Positions 1 to 8,353 of a stretch of DNA of 64,000 nt are shown here, in pieces. A program made the translations under genes and the position numbers. Under the pieces are notes generated by a model, which worked only from the letters and a program-made list of their open reading frames with translations, was not told the origin of the DNA and searched no databases. Position 1 is the stretch's first letter; each line of letters starts with the position of its first letter. This stretch comes from Bradyrhizobium sp. G127 (GTDB lineage: Bacteria > Pseudomonadota > Alphaproteobacteria > Rhizobiales > Xanthobacteraceae): positions 434,001 to 498,000 of the forward strand of contig NZ_JAKFGN010000002.1 in NCBI RefSeq assembly GCF_021502575.1, written 5' to 3'.

Positions 1-259
1 GACCGCCGTTGAGAAGCGACGTGCGCACAACGCTGCGCGCTCCTCGTCGAAGTCCGTTTTCCGCTCCATACGAATCTTGCCGTGCAGCGAACTGCTCCAG
101 CGCTGCGAGATCGACCGTCTCCCAATTAAACCGGCGAAAACCGGAGAACCTCAGATCCGGCGACAACTCAAGCGCCGAGCGGATCATATGGAACGTATAA
201 TTCGCGATGCCCGTCATCGGGCCATCGAGAATGCCGGATTCAAAACCCGCGCGTATCAT
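1..259 (-). CDS. Glycosyltransferase, GT4-like, N-terminal part only (cut by window edge)
   Basis: The minus-strand frame is open from an ATG at 259 to the window edge, 86 codons. The ATG overlaps the stop of the upstream glycosyltransferase (TGA 258-256) as ATGA, which supports this start and translational coupling. Near residue 16 it reads TGIANYTFHM, the glycine-rich TGIGRYT-like loop found at the N-terminus of GT-B glycosyltransferases of family 4. The role is inferred as transfer of a sugar to the growing O-antigen or exopolysaccharide at the cytoplasmic membrane. The acceptor and sugar cannot be told, and the catalytic half lies outside the window. Confidence 0.6.
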   Translation of the reverse strand, partial: MIRAGFESGILDGPMTGIANYTFHMIRSALELSPDLRFSGFRRFNWETVDLAALEQFAARQDSYGAENGLRRGARSVVRTSLLNGG

Positions 260-1773
260 CTCTGTAGCGTCAGCATTGACATCGCGCTGACGTCTGTTGC
301 GATACATTCATCTACGATTTGAGAAATCGACTGAGCTGTCATCCTCCAAGAATACGGCTTGTAATTCTCGCAGATGTTGGTCTCGCGCATCTTGACGTAG
401 TCGGGATCATCGATTGCGCGGCGGACGAGCCGGTAGCAGGCCGGAACATCGAGCGGATCGAAATAATCGACGAAATCCCCTCCCGCCTCCGGAAGAGAGG
501 TCCTGTCTCCAGCAATGCAATATTTTCCGACAGCGAGGCTTTCTGAAATCGGCAATCCCCATCCTTCATAGACCGAAGGGTACAACGTAAACAGACAGTG
601 CCTGTAGTACCATGCCAGTTCCTCGTCTGTAATTCCGGTCAGTGGCATGATAAGACGATTGACCAGTCTGTCGTGCCGAATTTGATAGAGCAAATCGGTC
701 ACGTACAAATGAGGCGTGCCGATCAACAGAAGTTGCGGGCATTCCTCCTTAAGGTCTTCGGCCAGACGTCGCCATACCTGATAGAGAACGCTCTGATTTT
801 TGCGGATGTCGAGTGTCGAGACGCAGATAGCGAACTTCCTGTCCGGAACAAAGCGGGGCAATGGAGGTGAGTTGCTGGCACCCTTTCGGCCGTAGAAGTT
901 GGGATTATCACCCAAGCGAACGACTTCAACAGGCGGTGATGGCAACCTTTCATCCTCAATATACTTCGCTATCTCTTGTTTCTGAAAATTTGAAATTGTC
1001 AAAATCACATCGGCATTTCGAATCTGTTGGCGAACCCACAGGGTCACAACACGCGAGGCGCCGGGCGTCAGCCATTGAGGATACAGCGTCGGAATAAGAT
1101 CATAGATCATGCTCACGCATTTGAAACGATACTTAGTCTTGTTCTCGGCAATCGTCTCTCCGTAGCGATGAATTCCCCAAGTGGCCGATAGCGACAAACA
1201 CACATCGCCAGGCTGGAATACGATCGGTCGAACGCCGACACCTTCAGAGATGATTTTAGTTTTCTTTGCAGCGTTGATAACGATGCGATTTGCCCTTGAA
1301 AGAGCCGATTGAAGTTTTTTCTTTATAACTCGAAGCAAATGAAATCCGCTTCGCAAGAAATCTCGCAATGCATCCGTCATCTCGGCGCCGATGATGGGCC
1401 GCAAAAACCTGCCAGACCTGGATCTCAACCTCCCCGTGGCGTACGCCAATGGAGCCACCGGCGCCAGGGCGGCCGCTAAACTGGCGTGCGATCTGGACGT
1501 TCTGGCTTCCCCCAATATCGCTGGCGTATAGCTGTCAACAGCGGGGGCAGAATCCGGATCGCTGCCGGCCTGATCGAGATGCCGCCGCACGATTTCTGAC
1601 AGAGATTGACTCGTCGTTACTTGAAGCGCGCGCGCTGCTTCATCATAGCAAAAAAGACCAACGTCCTTCCGCAACTGCAACAGTTCTGACAGAACGCCCA
1701 CAGCGGTCCGCTGAATACCGGTCAGGTGAGAATGGTGCCATCTTTGCAGGTCAGTAACGTCGAACCAAAGCAT
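256..1773 (-). CDS. Glycosyltransferase family 4 (GT-B) in polysaccharide cluster
   Basis: This 505-aa protein begins MLWFDVTDLQRW...LTGIQRT, the usual start of a large-polysaccharide GT4 family. I prefer the ATG at 1773 to the TTG at 1806, since it gives the family N-terminus. A central basic stretch (about residues 130-195) is followed by the C-terminal GT-B domain with FAICVSTLDIRKN (nucleotide-sugar side) and the donor-binding segment SVYEGWGLPISESLAVGK, with the E-x7-E motif. It probably adds a hexose during O-antigen assembly on the inner face of the cytoplasmic membrane. It is co-oriented with the next glycosyltransferase through an ATGA overlap and divergent from the methyltransferase-like gene at 1898. 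Confidence 0.8.
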   Translation of the reverse strand: MLWFDVTDLQRWHHSHLTGIQRTAVGVLSELLQLRKDVGLFCYDEAARALQVTTSQSLSEIVRRHLDQAGSDPDSAPAVDSYTPAILGEARTSRSHASLAAALAPVAPLAYATGRLRSRSGRFLRPIIGAEMTDALRDFLRSGFHLLRVIKKKLQSALSRANRIVINAAKKTKIISEGVGVRPIVFQPGDVCLSLSATWGIHRYGETIAENKTKYRFKCVSMIYDLIPTLYPQWLTPGASRVVTLWVRQQIRNADVILTISNFQKQEIAKYIEDERLPSPPVEVVRLGDNPNFYGRKGASNSPPLPRFVPDRKFAICVSTLDIRKNQSVLYQVWRRLAEDLKEECPQLLLIGTPHLYVTDLLYQIRHDRLVNRLIMPLTGITDEELAWYYRHCLFTLYPSVYEGWGLPISESLAVGKYCIAGDRTSLPEAGGDFVDYFDPLDVPACYRLVRRAIDDPDYVKMRETNICENYKPYSWRMTAQSISQIVDECIATDVSAMSMLTLQR

Positions 1774-1897
1774 TTGGTGACCGGAAATAAGACTTCTTGA
1801 TAGCAAGTCCTAACACAAAATAGATTCTGTGTTCTACGGTCACAGCGTGACGTCGCCCGCCCGGAACCCGATGTTCGCCGATTTATGAGGTTAACGG

Positions 1898-2908
1898 ATG
1901 TTACGGTCAATTTTGCGGAAAGGGGCAGAATATCTGGGAATCAGGATAGGACCGGATGGGTCCCTTGTCTTGCTGTCTCGATCGGCGAGAAGGAATGTCC
2001 GATCCACCGTCAGCTGGCAAGCGGACCGTTTCGCTCATATTCAGGATATACTTTCCCATCCTATGGATGGCCGAAGAGGCGTCGATTTCACGACAATTCC
2101 CGCAATCGGGGAGCGGCTCTATTTTCGCTCGTCGCTTTGCACGGCTCAGGACTTCCGCCATCCAGATTTCCATCGTTGGCTCGGCCTGATAAAGGAAACG
2201 CCGCGCGTTCACCGTAAGATCTGGGAACATGTGTTCATCGCCAGACATATCGAGGCCGCTGGGCTGATCCAGGCCGGACGCCGAGGGCTTGGCTTCGGCG
2301 TAGGTCGGGAGCCACTGCCTTCCGCTTTTGCCGCGCTTGGAGTTTCCGTTCTTGCGACTGATATGTCTCCCGACGCTGCCACGGCCGCGGGCTGGATGGA
2401 GACAAACCAACACGCGTCGCAACTCTCCCAATTGAACTCAAAGGGAATTTGTCCAGACGACGAGTTCAATCGCAAGGTTTCATTCGGAGTCTGCGATATG
2501 AATGCAATTCCCGCTACCTTCGCAGATTACGACTTCTGCTGGTCTTCATGCAGCCTTGAACACCTGGGATCGATCAAAGCCGGGCTGGACTTTATCAAGG
2601 CCTCGGTCAAAACCCTCAAGGTCGGCGGAGTTGCTGTTCATACGACCGAATATAATGTTTCCTCCAATGATGCGACCATCGACAACAATCCGACCCTCGT
2701 GCTGTTTCGACGACGCGACATCGACGGCCTCGTGGAGGAACTGCGTTCCGATGGTCATTTCGTTGCGGAGGTCTGCTACGATGTTCTGAGCGAGCCAATC
2801 GACCTTTTTGTCGATATTCCTCCATTCACAGCAGATACGCACATCCGCCTGGCTCTCGCTAATTTTGTCTCGACATCGATCGGGCTTGTGATTCAATGCG
2901 GAAAATAG
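1898..2908 (+). CDS. SAM-dependent methyltransferase-like protein (class I fold)
   Basis: The 336-aa product has an N-terminal region of about 120 residues, then a Rossmann-like part. LGFGVGREPLPSAFAALG stands where motif I is expected, TDMSPDAATAAGW where the acidic strand-2 residue is, and YDFCWSSCSLEHLGSI resembles the post-I segment (SxxLEHL). LKVGGVAVHTTEYN resembles motif IV. Such proteins often methylate sugars or modify chain ends in surface polysaccharides. The start has GAGG about 10 nt upstream. It is the only plus-strand gene inside the block of minus-strand genes here, so it has its own promoter in the divergent gap 1774-1897. The substrate is unknown. Confidence 0.65.
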   Translation: MLRSILRKGAEYLGIRIGPDGSLVLLSRSARRNVRSTVSWQADRFAHIQDILSHPMDGRRGVDFTTIPAIGERLYFRSSLCTAQDFRHPDFHRWLGLIKETPRVHRKIWEHVFIARHIEAAGLIQAGRRGLGFGVGREPLPSAFAALGVSVLATDMSPDAATAAGWMETNQHASQLSQLNSKGICPDDEFNRKVSFGVCDMNAIPATFADYDFCWSSCSLEHLGSIKAGLDFIKASVKTLKVGGVAVHTTEYNVSSNDATIDNNPTLVLFRRRDIDGLVEELRSDGHFVAEVCYDVLSEPIDLFVDIPPFTADTHIRLALANFVSTSIGLVIQCGK

Positions 2909-2977
2909 CGCCACAATTATCGTCGCGTCGATAAAAGCTGTCACACGCGAGCTGACATGTTCTCCTGAGCGACGAAC

Positions 2978-3766
2978 TTAAGTCACCGCGCCCTGATACG
3001 CCGCAATTACATCGGATACCGGGCCAAGCGCCCGTACTCGTCCCCGCTCCATCCAAAGTCCCTTATTGCACCATGTGCGGCAGATCTCGAGGTTATGCGA
3101 CGCCAGCACAAGAACGCTCGCCTTCCGCAAGAACGATTCAATCCGCACATGTGCCTTCGCCATAAAGTGCGCATCCCCGGCCAAGATCCACTCATCCATC
3201 AGCAGAATTTCCGGTTCAAAGCAGGTGGCGACGGCGAAAGTAAGCCGCAATGTCATGCCCGATGAATAGGTCCTTACCGGCATATCCAGATATTCGCCAA
3301 GTTCCGTGAACTCCGCGATGTCAGGCAGCAGTCGTTCGATTTCCTGGGAAGAGAGACCGAGCAGCAAACCTCGGATACGGATGTTATCGTAACCGCTCAG
3401 GTCGGTATCAATGCCGAGCCCAAGATCGAACATCGGCGAGACGCGGCCATGTATCCGGACGGCTCCCGAGACAGGTTCATAGATACCGGCCATGACACGC
3501 AGCAACGTGGTTTTTCCTGCGCCATTCGCGCCGATCAGGGCTAGCCGATCTCCGCTGACGAGCGAGAGAGACACGTCGCGCAAGGCATCGATCATGACGC
3601 GGTCGTTGGCATCACGGGCAATGCGTCCCGCAGAACTGCGTGACAAGATGATCTTCTTCAGCGAACGTGACCCGCCGTGGTAGATTGGAAAAGACACGCT
3701 GACACGATCAAGACCGAGAATCGTTTCGCGCTCGCCAATTTTTTGCGGCTGCATCATCGGGATCAA
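2978..3766 (-). CDS. Polysaccharide ABC exporter, ATP-binding subunit (Wzt/KpsT type)
   Basis: The 262-aa ATPase has Walker A GANGAGKTTLLR (about residue 80), a Q-loop region, the signature YSSGMTLRLTFA and Walker B EILLMDEWILAGD, with a final switch His in ASHNLEI. It energises export of an undecaprenyl-linked polysaccharide through its partner permease. At this length it lacks the C-terminal carbohydrate-recognition domain of long Wzt proteins, so chain-terminus recognition may be absent or lie in another protein. The ATG overlaps the permease stop as ATGA (3763-3766), showing coupled translation. Confidence 0.93.
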   Translation of the reverse strand: MIPMMQPQKIGERETILGLDRVSVSFPIYHGGSRSLKKIILSRSSAGRIARDANDRVMIDALRDVSLSLVSGDRLALIGANGAGKTTLLRVMAGIYEPVSGAVRIHGRVSPMFDLGLGIDTDLSGYDNIRIRGLLLGLSSQEIERLLPDIAEFTELGEYLDMPVRTYSSGMTLRLTFAVATCFEPEILLMDEWILAGDAHFMAKAHVRIESFLRKASVLVLASHNLEICRTWCNKGLWMERGRVRALGPVSDVIAAYQGAVT

Positions 3767-4611
3767 ATCCAGTATGAGATACGCGCGCGGAAACGAATAA
3801 AGAAACCCGCAGCCAGAAGGCCGTTGACGATCGTGATCAGCCCTACCGCCGCATAGTTCAGCGGCGACGCCATATATCCGAGCAAAGGCGCCCGCACGAT
3901 CTCGACGAGATGAAAGAACGGATTAAAAATGATGAGTCCTGAATTCTGACCGAGCAATTCAGGCTTCCACATGATCGGTGTAATAAAAAAAACGATCTGA
4001 ATCACGCTTCCGATGATCTGGGGAATATCCCGGAAGCGTGCAGACATCATACCGAGATACATACCCGCCAGCGCACCGTTAAGCGTTATCAGAAGAAAAC
4101 CCGGGATTGCAAAAAGCGCAACGCTGCCGGGCCAGATCTGGAAATAGAGCAAAATGCCAAAGTAGATTGCGAAATTGTGGGCAAAGATGATGATTTTGCT
4201 CCACATGAATCGCAAGACGTAAACCGAATACGGCAAACGAATCTGCTTGATGTAGGATTCCGCCCCGGTAAAAAGTGCGCCAGCTTCCGATAGAACAGCA
4301 GCGATATAGTTCCAAAGCAAAAGCCCGACACAGAGAAACGGCATGAAGTCGCCGATTTCCGTTTTGAATATCCTTGAATAAATCAATCCGAGCGACACGA
4401 CCATGATAGCCATGCTCGCAGTCAACCAGAGCGGCCCCAGCAGCGAGCGCCGATAGCGCTGCAGAATATCATTCCATCCAAGCGCGCCCCATAGCCTCCA
4501 CAACGAGAGCCCGTCGACAACATCCTGCGATGCCATTTGCGCCTGACTTGGCATCTGTGTCTGCCCGATCACCAGCATCGCAGTTTCATTCACCTTGATG
4601 TCATCTGCCAC
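3763..4611 (-). CDS. Polysaccharide ABC exporter, permease subunit (Wzm/KpsM type)
   Basis: The 282-aa protein is an ABC-2 type integral membrane protein with about six hydrophobic segments from residue 60 onward, preceded by a soluble N-terminus. The segment LWRLWGALGWNDILQRYRRSLLGPLWLT is the amphipathic coupling region typical of O-antigen or teichoic-acid exporters (read here in two halves around RYRRS). FFITPIMWKPE is a conserved late motif of the family. With the ATPase downstream it forms the channel that moves the finished glycan across the inner membrane. It lies 17 nt downstream of the glycosyltransferase at 4629. Confidence 0.93.
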   Translation of the reverse strand: MADDIKVNETAMLVIGQTQMPSQAQMASQDVVDGLSLWRLWGALGWNDILQRYRRSLLGPLWLTASMAIMVVSLGLIYSRIFKTEIGDFMPFLCVGLLLWNYIAAVLSEAGALFTGAESYIKQIRLPYSVYVLRFMWSKIIIFAHNFAIYFGILLYFQIWPGSVALFAIPGFLLITLNGALAGMYLGMMSARFRDIPQIIGSVIQIVFFITPIMWKPELLGQNSGLIIFNPFFHLVEIVRAPLLGYMASPLNYAAVGLITIVNGLLAAGFFIRFRARISYWI

Positions 4612-4628
4612 ACGTTGCGCTCAACCGC

Positions 4629-5762
4629 TCACCGAGCTGAACGGCGACGTTCAAAGACCTCGTTATAAACCGCTTGAATACGCGATAGGAACAATGACTG
4701 ACTGAACTCCGAATGAGCCCGCTCCTTCCCGGCGGCACCCAACCTGGCCGCAAGGTCGGGCTGATCGAGCAGCCGGCGAAGCGACAGCGTAAATGCGGCC
4801 GGATCATTCGGCGGAACGGTGAAGCCCTCCATGCCATCGCGCGCCACATGCGGAACGGCGGTAGGAAGATCGGTATTGACGACCGGCTTGCCCGCAGCCA
4901 TGGCCTCGAGCTGAACGAGGCCGAAAGCCTCCGCCTCCGTGACCGACGGAAATGCGAACACTTTTGCTGCGTGAAGATATTGTTTGACTTCGTCAGGTGG
5001 CAATACACCCAAAAATCTGACTCGGTCCAGGATGCCCAGTTGTGCGGCGAGGCCGGTGAGATCCGCCTTGAGTGGCCCGTCACCAATGATAATCGCTTCG
5101 GCATCCACGTCCTGGATCGCGCGCAGAAACACCTCATACCCCTTGTAGCTGACCAGCCGGCCGATCGCGATCACGAGTCGTGGATACTGTTCCTGTAATC
5201 TATCGACGATCTCTCGTTGGGCCGCGCTCAGTTCACTCCAGTGCGTCAGGTCACATCCGTATGGGACCACAATACATTTATCTGAGAAGTTTCGCAGAAA
5301 GGGCGAATTCTCGATAATGGCCGGGTCGGACACGATAATCTTGTCCGCACGTTTCAGCGAGCGTCGAAACAATGGCGCCAGAAACTTCATCAATGTGGGG
5401 CGACCGCTGACCTCGGCATGCCAATGAATGATGAGGCTGCAACTCTTCGGGATCAGCAATACCGCCAGATCTATCAGGGGAAAGGGCGCATGATGAACGA
5501 TGATATCGAAATCTTTTGCCCGCTTGACCAGCCTGAAAGCATACGTCGGCGCCAGAGGCATCGACATCAACATTCCAATTGATCCGACTGCCTCGACTTC
5601 CACCCCCTCGAACTTGTACTTGCGCGCCCAACCGCGCACACGGGCAACTAGGACCTCGGTATCGAATCCCAAGGGCGGAAGCCTGGCCAGCATGGCTATA
5701 ACGGAGGGAACACCGCCATAAACTTCCGGCAAATAACATTTATAGGCGTGCAAGATCCGCAT
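4629..5762 (-). CDS. Glycosyltransferase family 4
   Basis: The 377-aa GT-B enzyme starts MRILHAYKCYLPEVYGGVPS, with the N-terminal nucleotide-fold loop including the GGVPS turn. The C-terminal half has VIAIGRLVSYKGYEVFLRA and the donor site FPSVTEAEAFGLVQLEAMAAGKP with the EAFGLVQLE motif. It probably uses a nucleotide-activated hexose or deoxyhexose made by the neighbouring dehydratases. Its ATG overlaps the stop of the upstream dehydratase by one base, so the two are translated together. Linkage and acceptor are not predictable. Confidence 0.88.
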   Translation of the reverse strand: MRILHAYKCYLPEVYGGVPSVIAMLARLPPLGFDTEVLVARVRGWARKYKFEGVEVEAVGSIGMLMSMPLAPTYAFRLVKRAKDFDIIVHHAPFPLIDLAVLLIPKSCSLIIHWHAEVSGRPTLMKFLAPLFRRSLKRADKIIVSDPAIIENSPFLRNFSDKCIVVPYGCDLTHWSELSAAQREIVDRLQEQYPRLVIAIGRLVSYKGYEVFLRAIQDVDAEAIIIGDGPLKADLTGLAAQLGILDRVRFLGVLPPDEVKQYLHAAKVFAFPSVTEAEAFGLVQLEAMAAGKPVVNTDLPTAVPHVARDGMEGFTVPPNDPAAFTLSLRRLLDQPDLAARLGAAGKERAHSEFSQSLFLSRIQAVYNEVFERRRSAR

Positions 5763-6808
5763 TAGTTTTCGACACGCCGGTGACTGGCATCAGGCTGGAG
5801 GCGTGACAATGTCCGCCGCTCAATAAAATCAATCTGCGCTTTCACCATCATGGCAACAAGCTCGTCGAAAGCGACTTTTGGCTGCCAGTTCAAGATCGAA
5901 CGGATTTTGGCGGTGTCGGCGCGGGTATAATGACTGTCCACCCTTCGAAACAAACTGGGATCGGAACTGACGTGCTCCGTCCATCTGCGGCCTACCAAGC
6001 CGAAAGCCCGGTCGCAAAACTCTTCAATCGAATGATCCTCGCCCGTACCGATGACATAGTCATCTGCCGTACGATGCTGAACGATCAGCCGCATCGCCTC
6101 AACGTAGTCACCGGCAAAACCAAAATCTCGCCGAACGCTTAGATCGCCCAAAGCCATTTTCCCATCAAGCAAGATCGGCCGGCCACGCTCGTCGGTTTCA
6201 GATGTCTCAGTCAAACCCAGGGATACAGCAGCCGCGGCATAGGCAATTTTTTGCGAAACGAAGGAAAGCGGACGCCGTGGGCTTTCGTGATTGAACATGA
6301 TGCCCGTCGACGCATGCAAGCCATACTGGGCCCGATATGCGCCTATAATGCGATGAGCATAAAGTTTGGCGACGCCGTATGGAGATTTTGGCACGCACGG
6401 CGTTTGCTCATTTTGAATGCGATCAGCTCCGTCTTCAAAAATCTCGGAAGACGAAGCCTGAAACAAACGGCAACCCGGTTTGTGCCTGAGCAACAACTCG
6501 CAGAGATCCTGCGGAACAAGTCCGTTGACGTCTGCTGTTTCTCGCGGCAGCCCCCAGCTCAGGATCGGTCGAGAGATCGCGGCAAGATTGTATATCTCGT
6601 CCGGCATCACGCTGGACACCAATGAATCGAGAAAATCGCGATCGGCGGGATCTCCGACGTGCCAGCACGTTTCATCCTGACGACGGCTTGGATGCGGCAG
6701 GCGGCGCGACTGCGCGTGCACCACACATCCCTGCCGATGAAGCAGGTTGATCAGGTAAAAGCCGTCCTGCCCGGACGCCCCCGTCACCAATACTTTTTTC
6801 AACGGCAT
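5762..6808 (-). CDS. Extended SDR, divergent GDP-mannose 4,6-dehydratase paralogue
   Basis: This 348-aa NAD(P)-dependent short-chain dehydrogenase opens with VLVTGASGQDGFYL, the Rossmann loop of the Gmd family, and keeps the active-site segments QASSSEIFED and YGVAKLYAH (Tyr and Lys of YxxxK) and FNHESPRRPLSFVSQKI, matching the Gmd NHESP motif. It is clearly a paralogue of the canonical Gmd immediately upstream but much diverged, with an inserted region around residues 205-225 (TSETDERGRP). It may act on a different GDP-hexose or on the 4-keto product, for example as a reductase/epimerase. That is inference; family membership is seen directly. Confidence 0.8.
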   Translation of the reverse strand: MPLKKVLVTGASGQDGFYLINLLHRQGCVVHAQSRRLPHPSRRQDETCWHVGDPADRDFLDSLVSSVMPDEIYNLAAISRPILSWGLPRETADVNGLVPQDLCELLLRHKPGCRLFQASSSEIFEDGADRIQNEQTPCVPKSPYGVAKLYAHRIIGAYRAQYGLHASTGIMFNHESPRRPLSFVSQKIAYAAAAVSLGLTETSETDERGRPILLDGKMALGDLSVRRDFGFAGDYVEAMRLIVQHRTADDYVIGTGEDHSIEEFCDRAFGLVGRRWTEHVSSDPSLFRRVDSHYTRADTAKIRSILNWQPKVAFDELVAMMVKAQIDFIERRTLSRLQPDASHRRVEN

Positions 6809-6925
6809 TCCTACGTCTCAACCCAGCTTACAATAGCCTCACATCCAAACAGATTAAAAAACATCCTCTGGAAGAACATACCTCCAGCGAGGTTAGGCCA
6901 CCGGACGCATCCTCGCTTCAAAAAT

Positions 6926-8017
6926 TCATTCGTTATAATTGAAATGCTTGAAGCCGTGCTGCTTCACGAGTTCATCGCGCTGCGCGACTTTCATATCCTC
7001 AACCATCATCTCCGTCACCAGTTCGACGAAAGACGTCTTTGGCGACCATCCCAGCTTGCGGTAAGCCTTTGCCGGATCGCCCAACAAAGTCTCCACCTCC
7101 GCCGGCCGGAAGTATCGCGGATCGACCTCAACAATACACCGGCCGGTGGCGATATCGTATCCCTTTTCGTCGACGCCGTTCCCTTCCCACCGGATGGCGA
7201 TGCCTATTTCCTTCGCTGCGACTTCAAGGAACTCGCGCACCGAGTGCTGTTCGCCGGTGGCGATAACATAATCTTCCGGCACGTCCTGCTGCAGCATCAG
7301 CCATTGCATTTCGACATAGTCACGCGCATGCCCCCAGTCGCGGAGGGCATTCAGATTTCCCAGATAGACCTTCTCCTGAAGGCCGAGCTTGATGCGAGCC
7401 AAGGCTCGCGTGATCTTTCTCGTTACGAACGTCTCACCGCGGATCGGCGATTCATGATTGAAAAGAATTCCGTTGCACGCAAACAGACCATAGGCTTCGC
7501 GGTAATTCACCGTGATCCAGTATGCGTACAGTTTTGCAACCGCATAAGGTGATCGAGGGTAGAAGGGCGTGCTCTCCTTCTGGGGAGTCTCTTGCACAAG
7601 GCCATAAAGCTCTGAAGTCGAGGCCTGATAAAATTTGGTTTTCTTCTCAAGTCCGAGAATACGGATCGCTTCGAGTATGCGCAGCGGACCCAATGCGTCG
7701 GAATTAGCTGTGTACTCGGGCTCCTCAAAAGAAACCGCGACGTGACTTTGAGCCGCGAGATTGTAGATCTCGTCCGGCTGAACTTCCTGCACGATGCGAA
7801 TGAGACTCGATGAGTCGGTCAGATCGCCATGGTGCAGCGTCAGGTCGTAACCCTTGTCGTGCGGATCGTGATAGAGATGATCGATGCGGTCAGTGTTGAA
7901 GAGCGAGGTACGCCGCTTGATGCCGTGAACCGAATATCCTTTGGACAACAACAGTTCAGCGAGATACGCCCCGTCCTGCCCGGTTATGCCGGTAATGAGT
8001 GCAGTTTTTCGCTTCAT
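6926..8017 (-). CDS. gmd: GDP-mannose 4,6-dehydratase
   Basis: The 363-aa enzyme converts GDP-mannose to GDP-4-keto-6-deoxymannose, the branch point for GDP-rhamnose, -fucose, -talose and -perosamine. Seen are [18 protein letters not shown] (NADP loop), [13 protein letters not shown] (catalytic Thr/Glu), [12 protein letters not shown] (Tyr-x3-Lys) and [18 protein letters not shown], all canonical for Gmd, and the length matches. No recognisable GDP-fucose synthase or Rmd sits beside it except the divergent paralogue at 5762, which therefore is the best candidate for the next step. A 117-bp gap separates the two genes. Confidence 0.95.
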   Translation of the reverse strand: MKRKTALITGITGQDGAYLAELLLSKGYSVHGIKRRTSLFNTDRIDHLYHDPHDKGYDLTLHHGDLTDSSSLIRIVQEVQPDEIYNLAAQSHVAVSFEEPEYTANSDALGPLRILEAIRILGLEKKTKFYQASTSELYGLVQETPQKESTPFYPRSPYAVAKLYAYWITVNYREAYGLFACNGILFNHESPIRGETFVTRKITRALARIKLGLQEKVYLGNLNALRDWGHARDYVEMQWLMLQQDVPEDYVIATGEQHSVREFLEVAAKEIGIAIRWEGNGVDEKGYDIATGRCIVEVDPRYFRPAEVETLLGDPAKAYRKLGWSPKTSFVELVTEMMVEDMKVAQRDELVKQHGFKHFNYNE

Positions 8018-8353
8018 TTATATGACTTTCATTGCGACGCGAACCGCAACCCGGCAGGAAGGTCGCGGTACGGAATTTCTTGTACAGGAATGCTATCTGC
8101 CCTACAGACCGCATGTACGACGCAGTCCAACTGCATGTTTGGCCGGCAGGCTCCAAACTCGGCAAGGGCACGTCGACTGTGTCCAAATTACACTAAACCA
8201 CCGTAGATGGCGAACTCCTACAATATAGCCATCCTATTGAAAAGACTTGACTTCAAAGAGCTTCCGTCAATCGGATAGTCGTTGTAGATACCTGGCCAAG
8301 GCACTGAAACAGCACCGCCCCGGACCTGGTTGGCTCTCGGATTCCTCGCGGTG
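8018..8353. other. Gene-free stretch upstream of gmd
   Basis: There is no credible coding region here. It presumably carries the promoter for the minus-strand gmd group and the end of transcription of the DUF6311 gene at 8354. It looks more AT-rich than its surroundings around 8180-8280. I see no strong terminator hairpin. Confidence 0.5.
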
